Assembly (NCBI GenBank): GCA_023105745.1
Contig: JALGQZ010000009.1
Span: 7,315,937-7,379,936, forward strand
Length of the DNA stretch: 64,000 nt
Origin: Austropuccinia psidii
Taxonomy: Eukaryota > Basidiomycota > Pucciniomycetes > Pucciniales > Sphaerophragmiaceae
Direction of reading: 5' to 3'
Part shown: piece after piece, positions 1-10,948 of the stretch
Layout: every line of letters starts with the position of its first letter
Position numbering within the stretch: the first letter of the stretch is position 1
Translations under genes and position numbers: made by a program
Notes under the pieces: model-generated
What the model was told of the DNA's origin: nothing
Seen by the model: the letters and a program-made list of their open reading frames with translations, nothing else
Database searches by the model: none

Positions 1-793
1 GAAACACCTCCATAACCTGTTTGGAAAGAAATTATCATTCTCAACCACTTACTTCCCGCAAACTGATGGTCTAGCAGAAAGAATGATACAGACCTTAGAA
101 GACATGATCAGGAGATTCTGTGCGTATGGCTTAGAATTCAAATATGCTGATGGTTTTACCCATGATTGGTGTAAATTAATACCAGCTCTTGAGCTGGAAT
201 ATAAAACATCAATAGTGGATATACACCAAACAGCAAGTAGCTTCAAGATAATGCTTGACAAAGCTGGACACCATGCAAACAGATGCATGCAAGATTCTTT
301 TAAGTATGCAGAAGAAGGATGGGATAAAAGTCGTAAACCACCTGACTTCAAAATAGGAGACTTGGTCCTAGTGTAAACTCTGAATTTCAATAATATAAAA
401 GGCCCAAAGAAATTGTAAGATTCCTTTGCAGGACAATTTATTATAAAATAACTACATGGACCTAATGCTGTGCAATTAGAGCTCACAGGTGAGCTAATGA
501 ACAAACACCCAGCTTTCCCTGTAAGTCTGATAAAACGTTACAGCTCAAGTGACAAGGAATTATTTCCACTAAGAAATAAACCCCCACTTGAAATGCCACC
601 TTGAGAAGAAGGAGAAGAAAAGAAAATTGTGGAAATCCTTAAAGAAAGAAGGACAAGAAACAAAAAAGAAAGGGAATACCTTGTAAGGTATAGAAATCCA
701 ACTCAAGAAGATGAATGGCTACATGAAAAGGATATAACAGATTCTGATAAACTGTTAAGAAGGTTCAGACATGAAAGGAAGCCTAAAGATTAG
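1..793 (+). pseudogene. Decayed Ty3/gypsy integrase and chromodomain (3' end of pol)
   Basis: This is the 3' end of a chromovirus pol gene cut by the window edge. The first readable block contains the integrase core motif [13 protein letters not shown], with the catalytic glutamate retained, followed by RRFCAYG and a THDW block. All of these match the integrase of R1 further right in the window. Frameshifts and stops interrupt the middle, for example a TAA near position 376. Around 670-780 a chromodomain-like end is readable (EYLVRYRNP, then DEWLHEKDI), closing at a TAG at 791-793. It lies outside the large DNA transposon and predates or is independent of it. It is more diverged than R1, so it is a related older family. 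Confidence 0.85.
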
Positions 794-910
794 AAAAACT
801 AAGCATTATTGAGCTTCAAGACTAACGAAGTCTATTGAAGAGGTAGGACAGTGGATGATACCCTAATTAACTATATCAGATTGTTGTAAAATCTTTTTTG
901 GTGGTAAATA

Positions 911-1245
911 ATGTGAGCCTTTGAGATATGACCACATATCCAAAAAGGTCACAAGAAAAATTCCATAATAATTATACTTATAATAATTATCTTAAAATTA
1001 GTGAAAATACCATAAATAGGTACAAAATCTGAATTAACTCAGAATATAATGAGTAACAATGTGAGATAAATCACATAATTAGAGTCCTAATGGTAAAATA
1101 CACATATGTCATTTTTATGGCATATATGAAAAGTCAATAATTACTGAAGAATAAGTAATAATACCCTAAAAAAGGCTTGAAATCTTATTTAACTCAGAAG
1201 CCAATGAAACAACATATGAGGTCAATTGTAGGATTAGATTCCCCA
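911..1245 (-). repeat. Edge of an R3-family LTR (reverse orientation), interrupted by the DNA transposon
   Basis: The plus strand begins TGTGAGCCT and continues with TATGACCACATATCC and AAGGTCACAA. This aligns by eye with the reverse complement of the 3' ends of the R3-family LTRs at 53975-56218 and 60545-62729, and with the start of the solo LTR at 38545. The LTR would run into the point where the large DNA transposon inserted. I could not find its other end with confidence. The stretch 794-910 shows nothing else. Confidence 0.5.
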
Positions 1246-1248
1246 TAA
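1246..1248. repeat. Target site duplication TAA (left)
   Basis: TAA stands directly before the CACCAGGG terminus. The same TAA stands directly after the CCCTGGTG terminus at 53614-53616. Three-base duplications are usual for CACTA/Plavaka-type (CMC) transposons. Confidence 0.75.
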
Positions 1249-1294
1249 CACCAGGGAAAATCTAGCGTCAATCGTTGGCGATTGACTTTATGTC
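1249..1294 (+). repeat. Left terminal inverted repeat
   Basis: CACCAGGGAAAATCT is followed by an 8+8 bp palindrome at 1267-1286 (GTCAATCG-TTGG-CGATTGAC) and then TT, two variable bases and GTC. About 80% of 46 positions match the reverse complement of 53568-53613 by eye. Homology fades beyond this point. Confidence 0.8.
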
Positions 1295-1329
1295 GCACCG
1301 TGTTCAGTATAAAAGTTTGCTTCAGTCGT

Positions 1330-1425
1330 GTTAGTGTCACTTTATAGTCACTGGATTTAGTGGGTCACGTCACGTCAGCGTCAAGAAAACGTCAATCGTC
1401 ACATGTGTCACATGAGAATGTCACT
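1330..1425 (+). repeat. Subterminal GTCA-rich region
   Basis: The tetramer GTCA recurs about ten times in roughly 95 bp (for example GGGTCACGTCACGTCAGCGTCA). It is the same word that begins the palindrome in the terminal repeat. Clustered short subterminal repeats are typical transposase-binding sites in CACTA-like elements. That role is inferred here. Confidence 0.5.
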
Positions 1426-1569
1426 CAAAGCCCAAACTCATTTCAACACTATTCACAACATTTGGGTAAATTCACCTCATTGGATTCCACCTCCCTGACG
1501 CTTAGCATGCTTACGCGCCCGCACCACCCTCCAGATGAGACTCTGACACTGCCCCCCCATCTCCGCCCT

Positions 1570-2015
1570 CACCACTCCTTATGCTTTCACACCCCCGCCC
1601 TTACCATCCTTACACTTGGGTAGTGCCCTCCCAACATGCTTACGACAACGCTTGCATAGTGCCCTCCCAACATGCCTCCAACACCACTTATGATCCTTAC
1701 GCTTGTGTAGTGCCCTCCCGACATGCCTCCAACACAGCTTACCATCCTTACGCTTGCGGAGTGCCCTCCCGACATGCTCCCAGCACTGCTTACCATCCTT
1801 ACGCTCGCGGAGTGCCCTCCTGACATGCTCCCAACACCACTTATGATCCTTACGCTCGTGTAGTGACCCCCCGACATGCCTCCGACACAGCTTACCATCC
1901 TTATGCTCACGGAGTACCCTCCCGACATGCTCCCAACACTGCTTACCATCCTTATGCTCATGTAGTGCCCTCCCGACATGCCTCCGACAACCCTTACCAT
2001 CCTCACGCTTCCGTA
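1570..2015. repeat. 51-bp minisatellite, about 8-9 units
   Basis: Units beginning AGTGCCCTCC recur at 1709, 1760, 1811, 1862, 1913 and 1964, exactly 51 bp apart, with degenerate units before and after. Because 51 is 17 codons, all frames stay open and repetitive reading frames appear on both strands. I treat these as by-products. Units differ by scattered substitutions (CATGCCTCC versus CATGCTCCC), so this is not a recent expansion. Confidence 0.85.
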
Positions 2016-2737
2016 TTACATCCATAGTGTACGGTGGCTTGTTGGCATACACGATGAACGCAATTGCCAAAAAAAGCTGAGTGGCCTTCTCTGCCAACGG
2101 GACCTAAGGGGAAATTGGTCAGTATATTCACAATGTTGTGGTTAGGGTTTAAATCATGAGACTCACAGATTAAAACCTAATAAGTGGACTATTTAAGACA
2201 AGAATTGTGTCTCCTGTTTCCCTGAAAAAACCATTTTATTTCATATGATTCAAATGGAACACTTTGCTTAGTCCTTACCTCATGAGTGTTGGATAGTTCA
2301 AAAGTTGACTTTAGTAGGTTTCTCACTAGTCAACTTTATTCAATGTCTCACAGGGAAGTGATTTCATTTGAATGAGAGGAAATAATTTGCAACACATTGC
2401 CTCCTTCAATTTCCCGACAGATTATATTTTTCAAATGCAATACAATTTAAATAGAAAGTTCCAAGTCTGTTGATGCACAGGTTTATTTTGGTAAGCTTGT
2501 GGTTCTAAAATGTATTTTTTCTAGAATATTCAATAACTCTTAAACTGCTTCAAATTGATATTTAACTTCTTTCAAACTCGTCAGAATTCTCCAATATTAC
2601 CTCAAAAAGAATCAATTATTTTAAACTTATTTTACTTCCACCTTTTTTCTTCAATTTGGATCTTATTATTCAAAAATGTTCAAAAAAGTTAGTAATCAAC
2701 TCGTCACCATCTAGTTGCTTAAGAAACTACCTCTGCT
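2016..2737. other. Noncoding spacer inside the DNA transposon
   Basis: No sustained reading frame or recognisable repeat was seen. Composition becomes AT-rich after about 2100. It probably includes the promoter of cargo gene A, but I see no clear core element. Confidence 0.4.
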
Positions 2738-4975
2738 ATGGCCCAAACCCCTAGAAATTCAACTGAATTCAATGAACAACCAACTTCAGCCCCAGAGAGT
2801 GGAAGTGAAATCTCTGATATGGCCAGTAGTCGTGAATTAGGCATTGAAGTAGAGAGCCAGTCACATGAAGATAATCAAGATTAACCAGTTCTTCCAGAAT
2901 ATGAGTATGCCTCCATCTTGAATATTTCAAATATCTCAAAACCTGATATTGTGTCATAGCCTTTATTTCAGCTCAGCCTCCAAGCTCTCAGAAACCAAAT
3001 TTCAAAAGCTATGAGAAGGAACAGACTGTTGAACCTTGTGCACCAACAGAAGATGATGGGCAAGATGATTTAATTTTCAGTGGGGAGGTGGAAATTATAT
3101 CCAAGGAACAATTTGTCTCAAACATTGCTCAAACAATCCCAAGGCTTGAAAAAATTCAAAATGATAGTAAAATTCTTGATTATGTGCGTCAAAAGATTGC
3201 TGAAGCCATGAGCCTCCTCAAAATGGATTTGAACCATAAGTCCATTACTAATTCAAAAAGAAATTAAAAAAAATAGCTGCTTACAAGATATGGGCAGGTG
3301 TGGAGGTGGGAGAATCTCTACCTGAAGGATCTCGAGTTGTAATTGGATTTCCAGGCAAAGGATTAGGAAAAAGACCAAATATACCTGCAACCAAAAAAAC
3401 CAACAAAAAACGCTGTACCTTTGAAGCCGCAAAGGATTCTCAGGATAAAGGTGATGAAATGATCAATGTTGAAGTGGACCATATTGATAATTAACCTCTG
3501 CATACTGAACCCCCCCATACTCAATGAAACAATCCATGATGAAGCTCCACATACTGAAAGCCCCCCAATACTCAATGAAACAGTCCATGATGAAACTCCT
3601 CCTGCCTTTCCTCAAAATATTCAAGCATTTCAAGAAAGGGAGACAATTGAACAGGATACAATGGGACAAGATATGACTGATATAATTCCTGACCCTGAGC
3701 CCGAAGTGTCATCCTCTGCTAATTTTCAAGGAATATTTTTATCACGCAAGGAAGAGTTTGCAGGAATTTTGAATTATCATTCCAATATTACTCAACAATC
3801 ATGGAAAAGGGGGCTTGATAATATCAATATTATTTACAAAAATCAATGGGACAATTTACCAACAAAGGATGCTCATACATTCCTGCCTGTTGGTATTAAG
3901 GTGATCAGTAATGAAGAGCTTAAAATGTTGGCCTGGCTGGAGGACCTTGAGATGGAAGGTGAGTTTTATCTTTGTGCATGATACATGATTATTTGCTGTT
4001 GACCAGTGATATAAGTTGCAATATACCGGGTGAGATATTTTTAAGCCAACAGAAACAGAAGGGCTTTTTGATAACAACATTTGGAATCTCAAATTGATGA
4101 AGGAATCAGCTAAACCTCCAGATAATCTCCCAAAATCTGAACACTCCTTCTTCAAAATGTTTCAGAGCCTTCTTTACCCCGCCAATCCAGTTAAAAATTT
4201 CTGGGCAAACGTTATGTTTGAATCCATTAGTTTAGTCTCATACAATGTGATTTCACCCAAACCATATGTTGCACCAACATCAAATTCGACCGATCCTCTT
4301 GGACTCAAACGGGGAGCAGTTGAATACCTTGCCGCCTGCTTGAGCAAATTGAAGCAACATGCAACCCAACTCAGCATTGAAGGCGGAGGGGCTGACAATG
4401 AGATATCCACAAATCCGCACAAGAACCTGGAGGATCTAATGGATACAGTTATCCATTTGATGATTGCATACAACATGGTACATGCACATACAAAGGTCGA
4501 AGTTAATGGCATCAAAGGCAAACTCACAAACACAAAAAAAATAAATGAGGCCATCAAAGATCTTTTGATGTGTCACAAGAATCTTGGAATAAATCAAATT
4601 TGCTATGGTATATTAGCGGCATTCTGTGTGGCGGGGGTTCGTGGTTTGATGGTATGCTTAGATGACTGGAGAACAAGCTCAGTTACAGGGGCTTTATTAC
4701 TAATTGACATTTCCAAAAAACTTTCAGAGGGTAAAAATCTAGTGGAGCCGGTGTGGCTACGTACTAATAAGTATATATGTAATTTACTGAATAAAGGTTT
4801 CTTCTGATCAGAGTCTTTTAACCCCACTGTACCTCTTAAATTTGAATTTGCATGATGCTTGGTATTAGACTTTGGTGATTCCTGGGTGGCAAAGGGCGGT
4901 CTTGGTTCAAGTGATGAGGTCACATTGACTGTACCCAGGTCTGCTAAACTTACAACCAGGATTGACCCATCTTAG
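2738..4975 (+). pseudogene. Unknown cargo gene A of the DNA transposon (degenerate)
   Basis: I do not recognise this protein. Protein-like blocks follow one another in different frames: 2738-2881 (start MAQTPRNSTE), about 2974-3264 (QPPSSQKPNF onward), about 3255-3494, 3466-3958, then 4053-4975. A clean GTGAGT...CAG intron at 3959-4052 (94 bp) joins the last two blocks in phase. The N-terminal half is acidic, Ser/Pro-rich and probably disordered. It includes a two-copy repeat with the core PPILNET at about 3510-3600, where a C-run causes a frameshift. The C-terminal half is a more globular alpha-helical region containing MFQSLLYPANPVKNFW. Two in-frame TGA codons (4805, 4853) interrupt the last exon, after which the same frame continues to a TAG at 4973. 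With frameshifts near 3250 and 3500 the gene is broken in this copy. It lies head-to-tail with the TET/JBP gene. Confidence 0.6.
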
Positions 4976-5533
4976 ATTAGCTTTGTACTAAATAAATTGT
5001 AATTTAATTTTGCAAAGTTATTTATTAATTTAATAATCATGAGTACCCATATTACTACAGTCTGGATGCCACAGTATACAATAGTAATTTTACGGCCGCA
5101 TGCCTCCGTAAGCCATAGAAAATACTCTGACAAGACACAAGCTGAGTCAGGCAGTTGTGCCCGCAAGTAGCACACGCGGGGGCATTGAGGGAAGTCTCTT
5201 TTATCACTTCCCGCCAGTGCATAATAGGCCAAATGGTCCTGTATCTTTCAAGAGGACTAGGATAACTAGGGATCCGCAGCAGGGTGCATATTGAATTCGC
5301 GTGTGCTTGCAATATTCCACATGGTTGGATTGGAAAGTCATTGCATGGGAACATCAATATGTCAAATTGAATAATGCACTATCCACTGCAGTTTTCAGGT
5401 TCAGGTCTTTGAGATTGCAAATTCGCGAAGTTCAGGTGTGATCTTTCTTTTTAGCCACAATCAAGAAATATTCATCAACCACAATCAAATTTAGGTGATA
5501 TTAATAAATCAGTAATCATTTTCCGCTGCAAGC
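4976..5533. other. Spacer between cargo gene A and the TET/JBP gene
   Basis: No convincing coding sequence on either strand; the open frames here lack protein-like composition. It probably carries the terminator of cargo A and the promoter of the dioxygenase gene. No motif stands out. Confidence 0.4.
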
Positions 5534-6892
5534 ATGCCATTTGCAAAAAAAGGAAAAGAGCCTAAAAGGGAACTTGCGGGAAAGCGTCGGGCTGAGGAAG
5601 GAAAGTGTGAGTTGCTCGCTTAATCTCAGTGTATATATATGCATCCACATTTATGTGGCACCCTCATTGGGCCCATGGAAGAACATTGGCTCCAGTCGGT
5701 TCAGATTGTGCCAATGTCATGTGGGCTCCAACAGGGAAGTCAAAGGAGGTGTGCCGAATAAAGCTCCTTGGGCATTGGGCACCATTCTGGACTCAAAACT
5801 CCTTATCTTCAAATGGCAGGAAGAAGTATCTGATATCTTGTCTGCTTCAACACAAAGTGCTCCCTAAACCACTTGGGAATAGTGGAAGATCCCAAAAGAC
5901 AAATGAGCGCAAAACGACCCAAAAGAATAGGTTGTTTTCCTCCTCTCGACCAGCAGCACAAATATGACCCCAAGTGAAATTCGGAGGGTTGCGGATGTCA
6001 ATCAGATCAAACGCAGTCACTTTGGCCGTGTGGCAATTTTCTCTTCAACCGGCTTACTCATTGCCCTTGTTGAATTCAGACCATTCACAACAATGAGTGA
6101 AGTCAAGGTCAATCAATGGGATGAATTATCACACTTCTTATTTTGCCAAAAGAGATTCACCGAACCAATTGCAACAAATGGAGAATTACTGGAGGGATTT
6201 ATGTTTGCAATTGGGTGGCACAAATGCAGCACAAAGAATGAACAATTTGGTCTGTATGGAAGTGTTGGGAAAATTGAAAACACAGAAGATGAATGGCGGA
6301 ACCAAGGTGCCAATCTTAGCTCAGTGGGTTGCATTCTAGGTCAATACTCACAATATGTTGAGGATAATTTATTTCAGACGATTCAAAATTGCTACAACTC
6401 ATTGGGGGTTCCATCTTTTGATCAAGTCAACTATGAAGGCAATATTTCCGCAAATCAGGGTGCATTCAAGTTTGCTTATGCACTCACTTTCACCATGAAT
6501 GGAGTCAAAAACTCACCTCATCTTGATAACAATGCATTTCTGTATGCTTTGGGATGGTGGTTTCAAGCTGATAAGATAACTGGCCAAATTCAAAGAGATG
6601 CGTCAAAGCGGTGTACAGGGGGAAAATTGATTTTCCCAAATGAGCATCTTTGGATTTATCTATCTGCATGTCATGGGCTCATTCAGGTAGTGTGGGACAG
6701 TAGTACCTTTTTTCATTATACTGATCCAGCACAGGACAACAAAAGCACGACACTAGGAGGTATGTCCGCGCAATGCTCAAGGCGGTTGGCACAAACAATT
6801 TGCCAAAAAACCATGGCTATTATGAGATTGGCAAGGGAGAGGGCTATCAAATAAGGGATGGTCATACAATCTCATGCCAATTCAAAGAATGA
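5534..6892 (+). pseudogene. TET/JBP-like 2OG-Fe(II) dioxygenase (1-bp frameshift near the 3' end)
   Basis: The core frame 5964-6854 encodes a TET/JBP-family oxygenase, a nuclear enzyme type that oxidises 5-methylcytosine (or thymine in JBP) using Fe(II), O2 and 2-oxoglutarate. Numbering from the Met at 5964, the iron ligands are visible as H186-x-D188 (NSPHLDNN) and H251 (FFHYTDPAQD). R273 or R274 (CSRRLA) is the likely 2-oxoglutarate anchor, and GGKLIFPNEH at about 219-228 is a typical double-stranded beta-helix strand. After about 6805 an A-run lacks one base: the other frame continues with HGYYEIG and ends at a TGA at 6890-6892, so the annotated C-terminus in the first frame is spurious. 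A basic leader starting at the ATG at 5534 (MPFAKKGKEPKREL) probably belongs to a 5' exon, but the intron joining it is not resolved. Catalytic residues are intact, and only the tail is frameshifted. Confidence 0.8.
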
Positions 6893-7039
6893 GGAGATTT
6901 GCATGTGTGTTGGGTAAATAATGGGGGGGTAAGGCAGAGGACAATATACACAAGGATTGGATAGTTTGGAGTGTGGGAGATAGAGTGGCTCACATGAAAA
7001 AGGGGTGAAGTGGATTATGTACGGTGGCATGCCATCGTA

Positions 7040-7712
7040 CATAGGTCCTGGTTTGTTGCTCTTCTCCAGGATGCTGATGCTTCACACGCAAATCCTTATG
7101 CTTGCGCAGGTTCCGACAATGCAAAAAGTTCCTTACACCTGTGCAGGCTGCCAACGCTTCCCATGCAAATCATTACGCTTGTACGCACTCCTGACAATTC
7201 AAAAAACTCTCTATGGCGGTGCAGGCTCCCAACGCCTCCCACGGATTTCCTTATGTTGTGCAGGTTCCCGCCAATTGAACAGTTTTCTTATGCCAGTGCA
7301 GGCATCCAATAGTTGACATGCCAATCCAGACGCTTGTGCAGGTTCCCAACAGTTTAAGCAATTCCTTATGCTTATGCAGGCTCTGAAAATGCTAAAAATT
7401 CCTTATGCCTGTGCAGGTGTCCAACAATTCACACACGAATCCTTACACTTGTGAAGGTTCCCGACAATGCTAAAAATTCCTTATGCCTGTGCTGGCTTCC
7501 AACAATTCACATGCCAATTCCTACGCTTGTGAAGGTTCCCGACAATGCTGAAAATTTCTTACGCCTGTGCAGGCTCCCAACAATTCACATGCCAATCCTT
7601 ACACTTGTGAAGGTTCTCAGAAATGCTAAAAATTCCTTACGCCTTTTCAGGCTTCCAACAATTCACACGCCAATTCTTACACTTGTGAAGGTTCCCAAAA
7701 ATCTAAACAATG
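7040..7712. repeat. 39/78-bp minisatellite
   Basis: The word GAAGGTTC recurs at 7453, 7531, 7609 and 7687, exactly 78 bp apart. Each unit is made of two related 39-bp halves (CTTGTGAAGGTTCCCGACAA and CCTGTGCAGGCTCCCAACAA). Units before 7440 are more degenerate. The period is again a multiple of three, which creates repetitive open frames on the plus strand that I do not call as genes. The neighbouring 6893-7039 shows nothing else. Confidence 0.8.
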
Positions 7713-8103
7713 TAATAAATGACTAAGAGTAATAGCATGTGACCATAGGAAAGGCATGTCTCATGAATCTGGAGTGGGTTGCTCACATGTGGGAACCTCC
7801 CACTTTTTTACAGTTAAGATTTGATATGGCTCTAAACCATGGAAGAATAAAATATAGGAGATGGTAATGGTGACTATTGGTGCATTTTTGGCAAAAGAGG
7901 TTCACACAAACAAATACTCACTCAAGCTTTTAATGGGGCACTTACAATGATTATTTGAATGCAATAGGATATTTGAACCATTGAGGAAAATAGAATTTCA
8001 CATGAGCAAAGAATGTAATATAAATGGAAAATAACAATAATTTAATACAAATAATTTGTTTGAAAGAAAGTATTACAAAAGATAAAAAGCGGAAATAATG
8101 AGC
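7713..8103. other. AT-rich spacer downstream of the convergent TET/JBP and Zn2Cys6 genes
   Basis: No coding sequence or repeat recognised. The TET/JBP gene ends on the left and the minus-strand Zn2Cys6 gene ends on the right, so this is a shared 3' flank. Confidence 0.4.
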
Positions 8104-9410
8104 TTATTTTTTTAAATTTTTATTTTCTAAGAATTTGGAGACTATCCCGGTGATGTCCTCCTTTGGATAAGCCTTCAGTGCCTGGCCAAGGAGGGAGTTT
8201 AGTTCCTCCCAGAATTCTAGGTGCATCTCATTTTGATGAGTTGCATCCACAAAAGGAATCATGTGGAGCAAGCGGCGCTGCTCCAACAAGATTTGGTTGA
8301 TCGATTCGTGGACGATGGCTTGAGGAATCATCAAAGTCGGTTGTAAGTCGGTAAATTCTTGGTGAGCATCATTGTGGCAATGAGAGGGGCTTTGCACCAG
8401 GGGAGGAGGCGTTGGGAGGGGGGAACAGGAGGGGAAGGTGGTGGAGTTGGGGAAGAAGAAGGGGGATCCGTCGGGCGTATCGCCGATGCTAATTATCAAG
8501 TGGGGAGTGGCGGGACGAGCTGGAGATGGTCAAAGAAAAGGTGAGGAAAAGTTGATAGGAGTGAAGAAAGAGAAGTGGTGACTTACCAAAAGGTTCCTCC
8601 GCAGATTGTGTCGGAGCCACCTCAGGCTCTGGCTCACGAGTCGGAATGTCCTCAGGTGGTTCAGAAGATGGACTTGGGCCAGGAATAGGTGGCTCTTTGG
8701 TTTGGGAGGGTTCTAAAAAAGGAGTAAGAGTCAGTTAACTTGAATCGAAAGTGAAAGTGAAAATGAAATGAAACTTTGGCTGCTTACCGCAGAATAATTC
8801 CTCCGACCATCAGTTGCCACTCGGGCCTGGAGTGGGTTGCCGCAGGGTTTTCTTGCAAGGCAAACTAGGAACGGGAGAGTCTTGTTGGGGGGGATTCGGT
8901 GGGTTTTGTTCTATGAGTAATGGAAAAAAGTCAGTATTATTGCATGAAGAGAAAGGAGATAATGAGAAGAAAGAAAACTTACTTTGGCGTTTGAATCCCA
9001 TTGGTGACAATTGGCCCAAGCTCAAATGTACTCTTGCCATCGCCATCCTTCATTGGCTGGATAAGCACTTCGCTCCGGTCAAGGAGTGAAGTGACCATTG
9101 GATGGTGGCCTAGGAGGGGGGTGGACAAATCTATACTTGAGGGGACAGGGCTACTCATCCGGAATCGTTCCCATCGGCCTGCTTGGGGTCACGGTGTCCA
9201 TTCGCACTCGCATATGGCTTCATCATCATTGACCACAAAGGAGTCCTCACAAGGGTGTCTTGAGCAGGATCTCCTCTGGCCGGGTTGTTGGAAGGGGCGG
9301 ACAACGAACAAACATTTGTTGTGTGCTTGTTGGCAAGCATCACAAGCTTTGGTTGTTGTCAAGGAACGAATGCAGGGGATACCCCAATTGGTGCATAAAG
9401 TGCACAACAT
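8104..9410 (-). pseudogene. Zn2Cys6-type DNA-binding protein, spliced, two in-frame TGA codons
   Basis: Minus-strand exons join in phase: 9410-8983, 8910 to about 8787, about 8711 to 8589, and 8519-8104. Donors are GTAAGT or GTAAGC, acceptors are AG, and the first intron (8982-8911) is 72 bp. The N-terminus (LCTLCTNWGIPC, then KACDACQQAHNKC) has the spacing C-x2-C-x6-C-x9-C-x2-C-x6-C, which is the fungal binuclear zinc-cluster DNA-binding signature. The middle is Pro/Ser-rich. The C-terminal exon is helical (HESINQILLEQRRLL, EFWEELNSLLGQALKAYP) and may mediate oligomerisation. A TGA at 9191-9189 and another at 8812-8810 interrupt otherwise continuous frames; both could be mutated CGA codons. 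A splice acceptor (TTTTTAG) stands immediately before the ATG at 9410, so more coding sequence probably lies upstream, now beyond R1. It may regulate the element or bind its ends; that is inference. Confidence 0.7.
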
Positions 9411-9505
9411 CTAAAAACAAAACAATTGAGGTTAGTAACTGAATAGAAAGTAAACAATCAAGAAAGAAAATGAAGACGTATGATGAATTATATAAATTTA
9501 AAACA

Positions 9506-9510
9506 GAAAC
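9506..9510. repeat. Target site duplication GAAAC of LTR element R1 (left)
   Basis: GAAAC before TGTCAG here matches GAAAC after CTGACA at 41046-41050. Confidence 0.9.
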
Positions 9511-10948
9511 TGTCAGCCTGTGACTCAAAACCAGAGCACAAGCATGACAGCCAAAATACCATAAACCAATGGTATAGCCAAAATACCACCAAAACATGGA
9601 GCTGAGCCAAATTAGCTCAAAAGGTATCAAAAGAAAGAGGAAACTCACCTCTTTCTGAAAATATAAGTCCCATCACCATAGGACCAAAAATAACAAAGTT
9701 ACTCCTGCTCAAAGTAGTTGCTGAGCATAAACCTTAATTTTCACCTCTCATCTAAAAACTAGAAGAAGAGGCTCAACCCCATCAAATGGGTATTCAAAAT
9801 GAAGCTCTAAGCCAGGGCTATCTAATGGTACTAGCCAAACTGAGCTAGCACCAGTATTACTTGAGTTATGGTCAAATTCAGACCAAATAAGGGTGAACAA
9901 AACATTCACCTCTCATCTAACGTTTACAGTTTTAGTGTGAGATACCTAAAGTGGGGTCTTTTTGGAAAGAGCAAAATCAGGGCTATCTGATGGTGCAATC
10001 CATTTCCTCATATCTCAACTACAACAGAAGTTATTGGCCAAACAAGCTTAATACAGCTTTTTGCCCAAACCACACCAATGTACAAAATACTTGTACATTG
10101 GATAACTTTTTCATATTTAATGATAACCATGTCAAGTTGGGTACCATTGTGTAGAGCCCATACAGGGCTACACACTGAACCAATTTTGAGGTTGATATCT
10201 CAAGAATTGACAAAGTTATGGCTGTTTTAAGGTCAAAATCCCACCTGCTGTCATATACAGCCTTACCATGGGATAATATCCCATAACCATGAATATGAGG
10301 TGTCAAATAGACAAAGAAGCATGTTTTTACTTCAATACCTCATATGTCAGTCAATACTGGGGTCCCATACAGTTTCTGTACAGCATTCTACGCATCATAC
10401 ACGTCAGAATCAGGCTGTGAGGTCCCCAGATGAAAATTTTCACCCTGTATTGGTGAAAACCGCCCAGATGTGGTTTCAAAACCACATCTGAGCCCAATAC
10501 AGGGTATACATGCTGTTTGCAAGCCACAAGCCTGTCATAGAGAGTGAAAAATTTTCAGTTACTCTATGTGGAAAGGTCTAGCAGCCTTTTCACCCCAATT
10601 TCAGGATAAAAGGAGGGCTTTTCACAGCCAAAATCCTCTCCTCATCCTGCTCTTGAATACCATACGTAGTAAAATGTCAAAAACAGTTTTACTCTTGGGT
10701 AATAAACAGGTATAATTATATATTTAATTATTGTAACTCTTATTATAGTAACCCAACTGGTAAGATTGCACCCTGGGTTCTCAATAGCACTCACCACCAC
10801 TATTATTCAATAGTAGAACCCCTTAAATTATATTATAATCATCTTTTAAATCAAATAACCTTATTTTAAATCAATTTTCTACGTGTCACAGTCATAATTT
10901 TAGTTGTAAATACCTTTATTACTACTTCAATATAGACTCAGCCTGACA
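9511..10948 (+). repeat. R1 5' LTR (1438 bp)
   Basis: Starts TGTCAGCC and ends CAGCCTGACA. The 3' LTR, once R3 and one CTTAC copy are removed, has the same length. It contains a perfect 17-bp palindrome (ATGGGATA-A-TATCCCAT) near 10267 and a long hairpin at 10443-10504. The small open frames inside it recur in the other LTR copies but do not look like proteins. Confidence 0.92.
10443..10504 (+). promoter_or_regulatory. Two-tier hairpin in the R1 LTR
   Basis: Outer arms CCCTGTATTGG and CCAATACAGGG (11 bp, perfect) enclose inner arms CAGATGTGGTTT and AAACCACATCTG (12 bp, perfect) around a two-base loop. The same structure is kept in the 3' LTR at 40540-40601. It could act in the RNA as a polyadenylation, packaging or dimerisation element. 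The function is not known. Confidence 0.6.

Noticed and set aside
1579..2097. Repetitive 172-codon minus-strand frame with regularly spaced Cys and His
   Set aside because: It looks like a zinc-finger array but follows directly from the 51-bp minisatellite, and frames on the plus strand are equally open. The Cys/His spacing does not match C2H2 fingers.
7010..7726. Three plus-strand frames of 91-103 codons
   Set aside because: Products of the 39/78-bp minisatellite.
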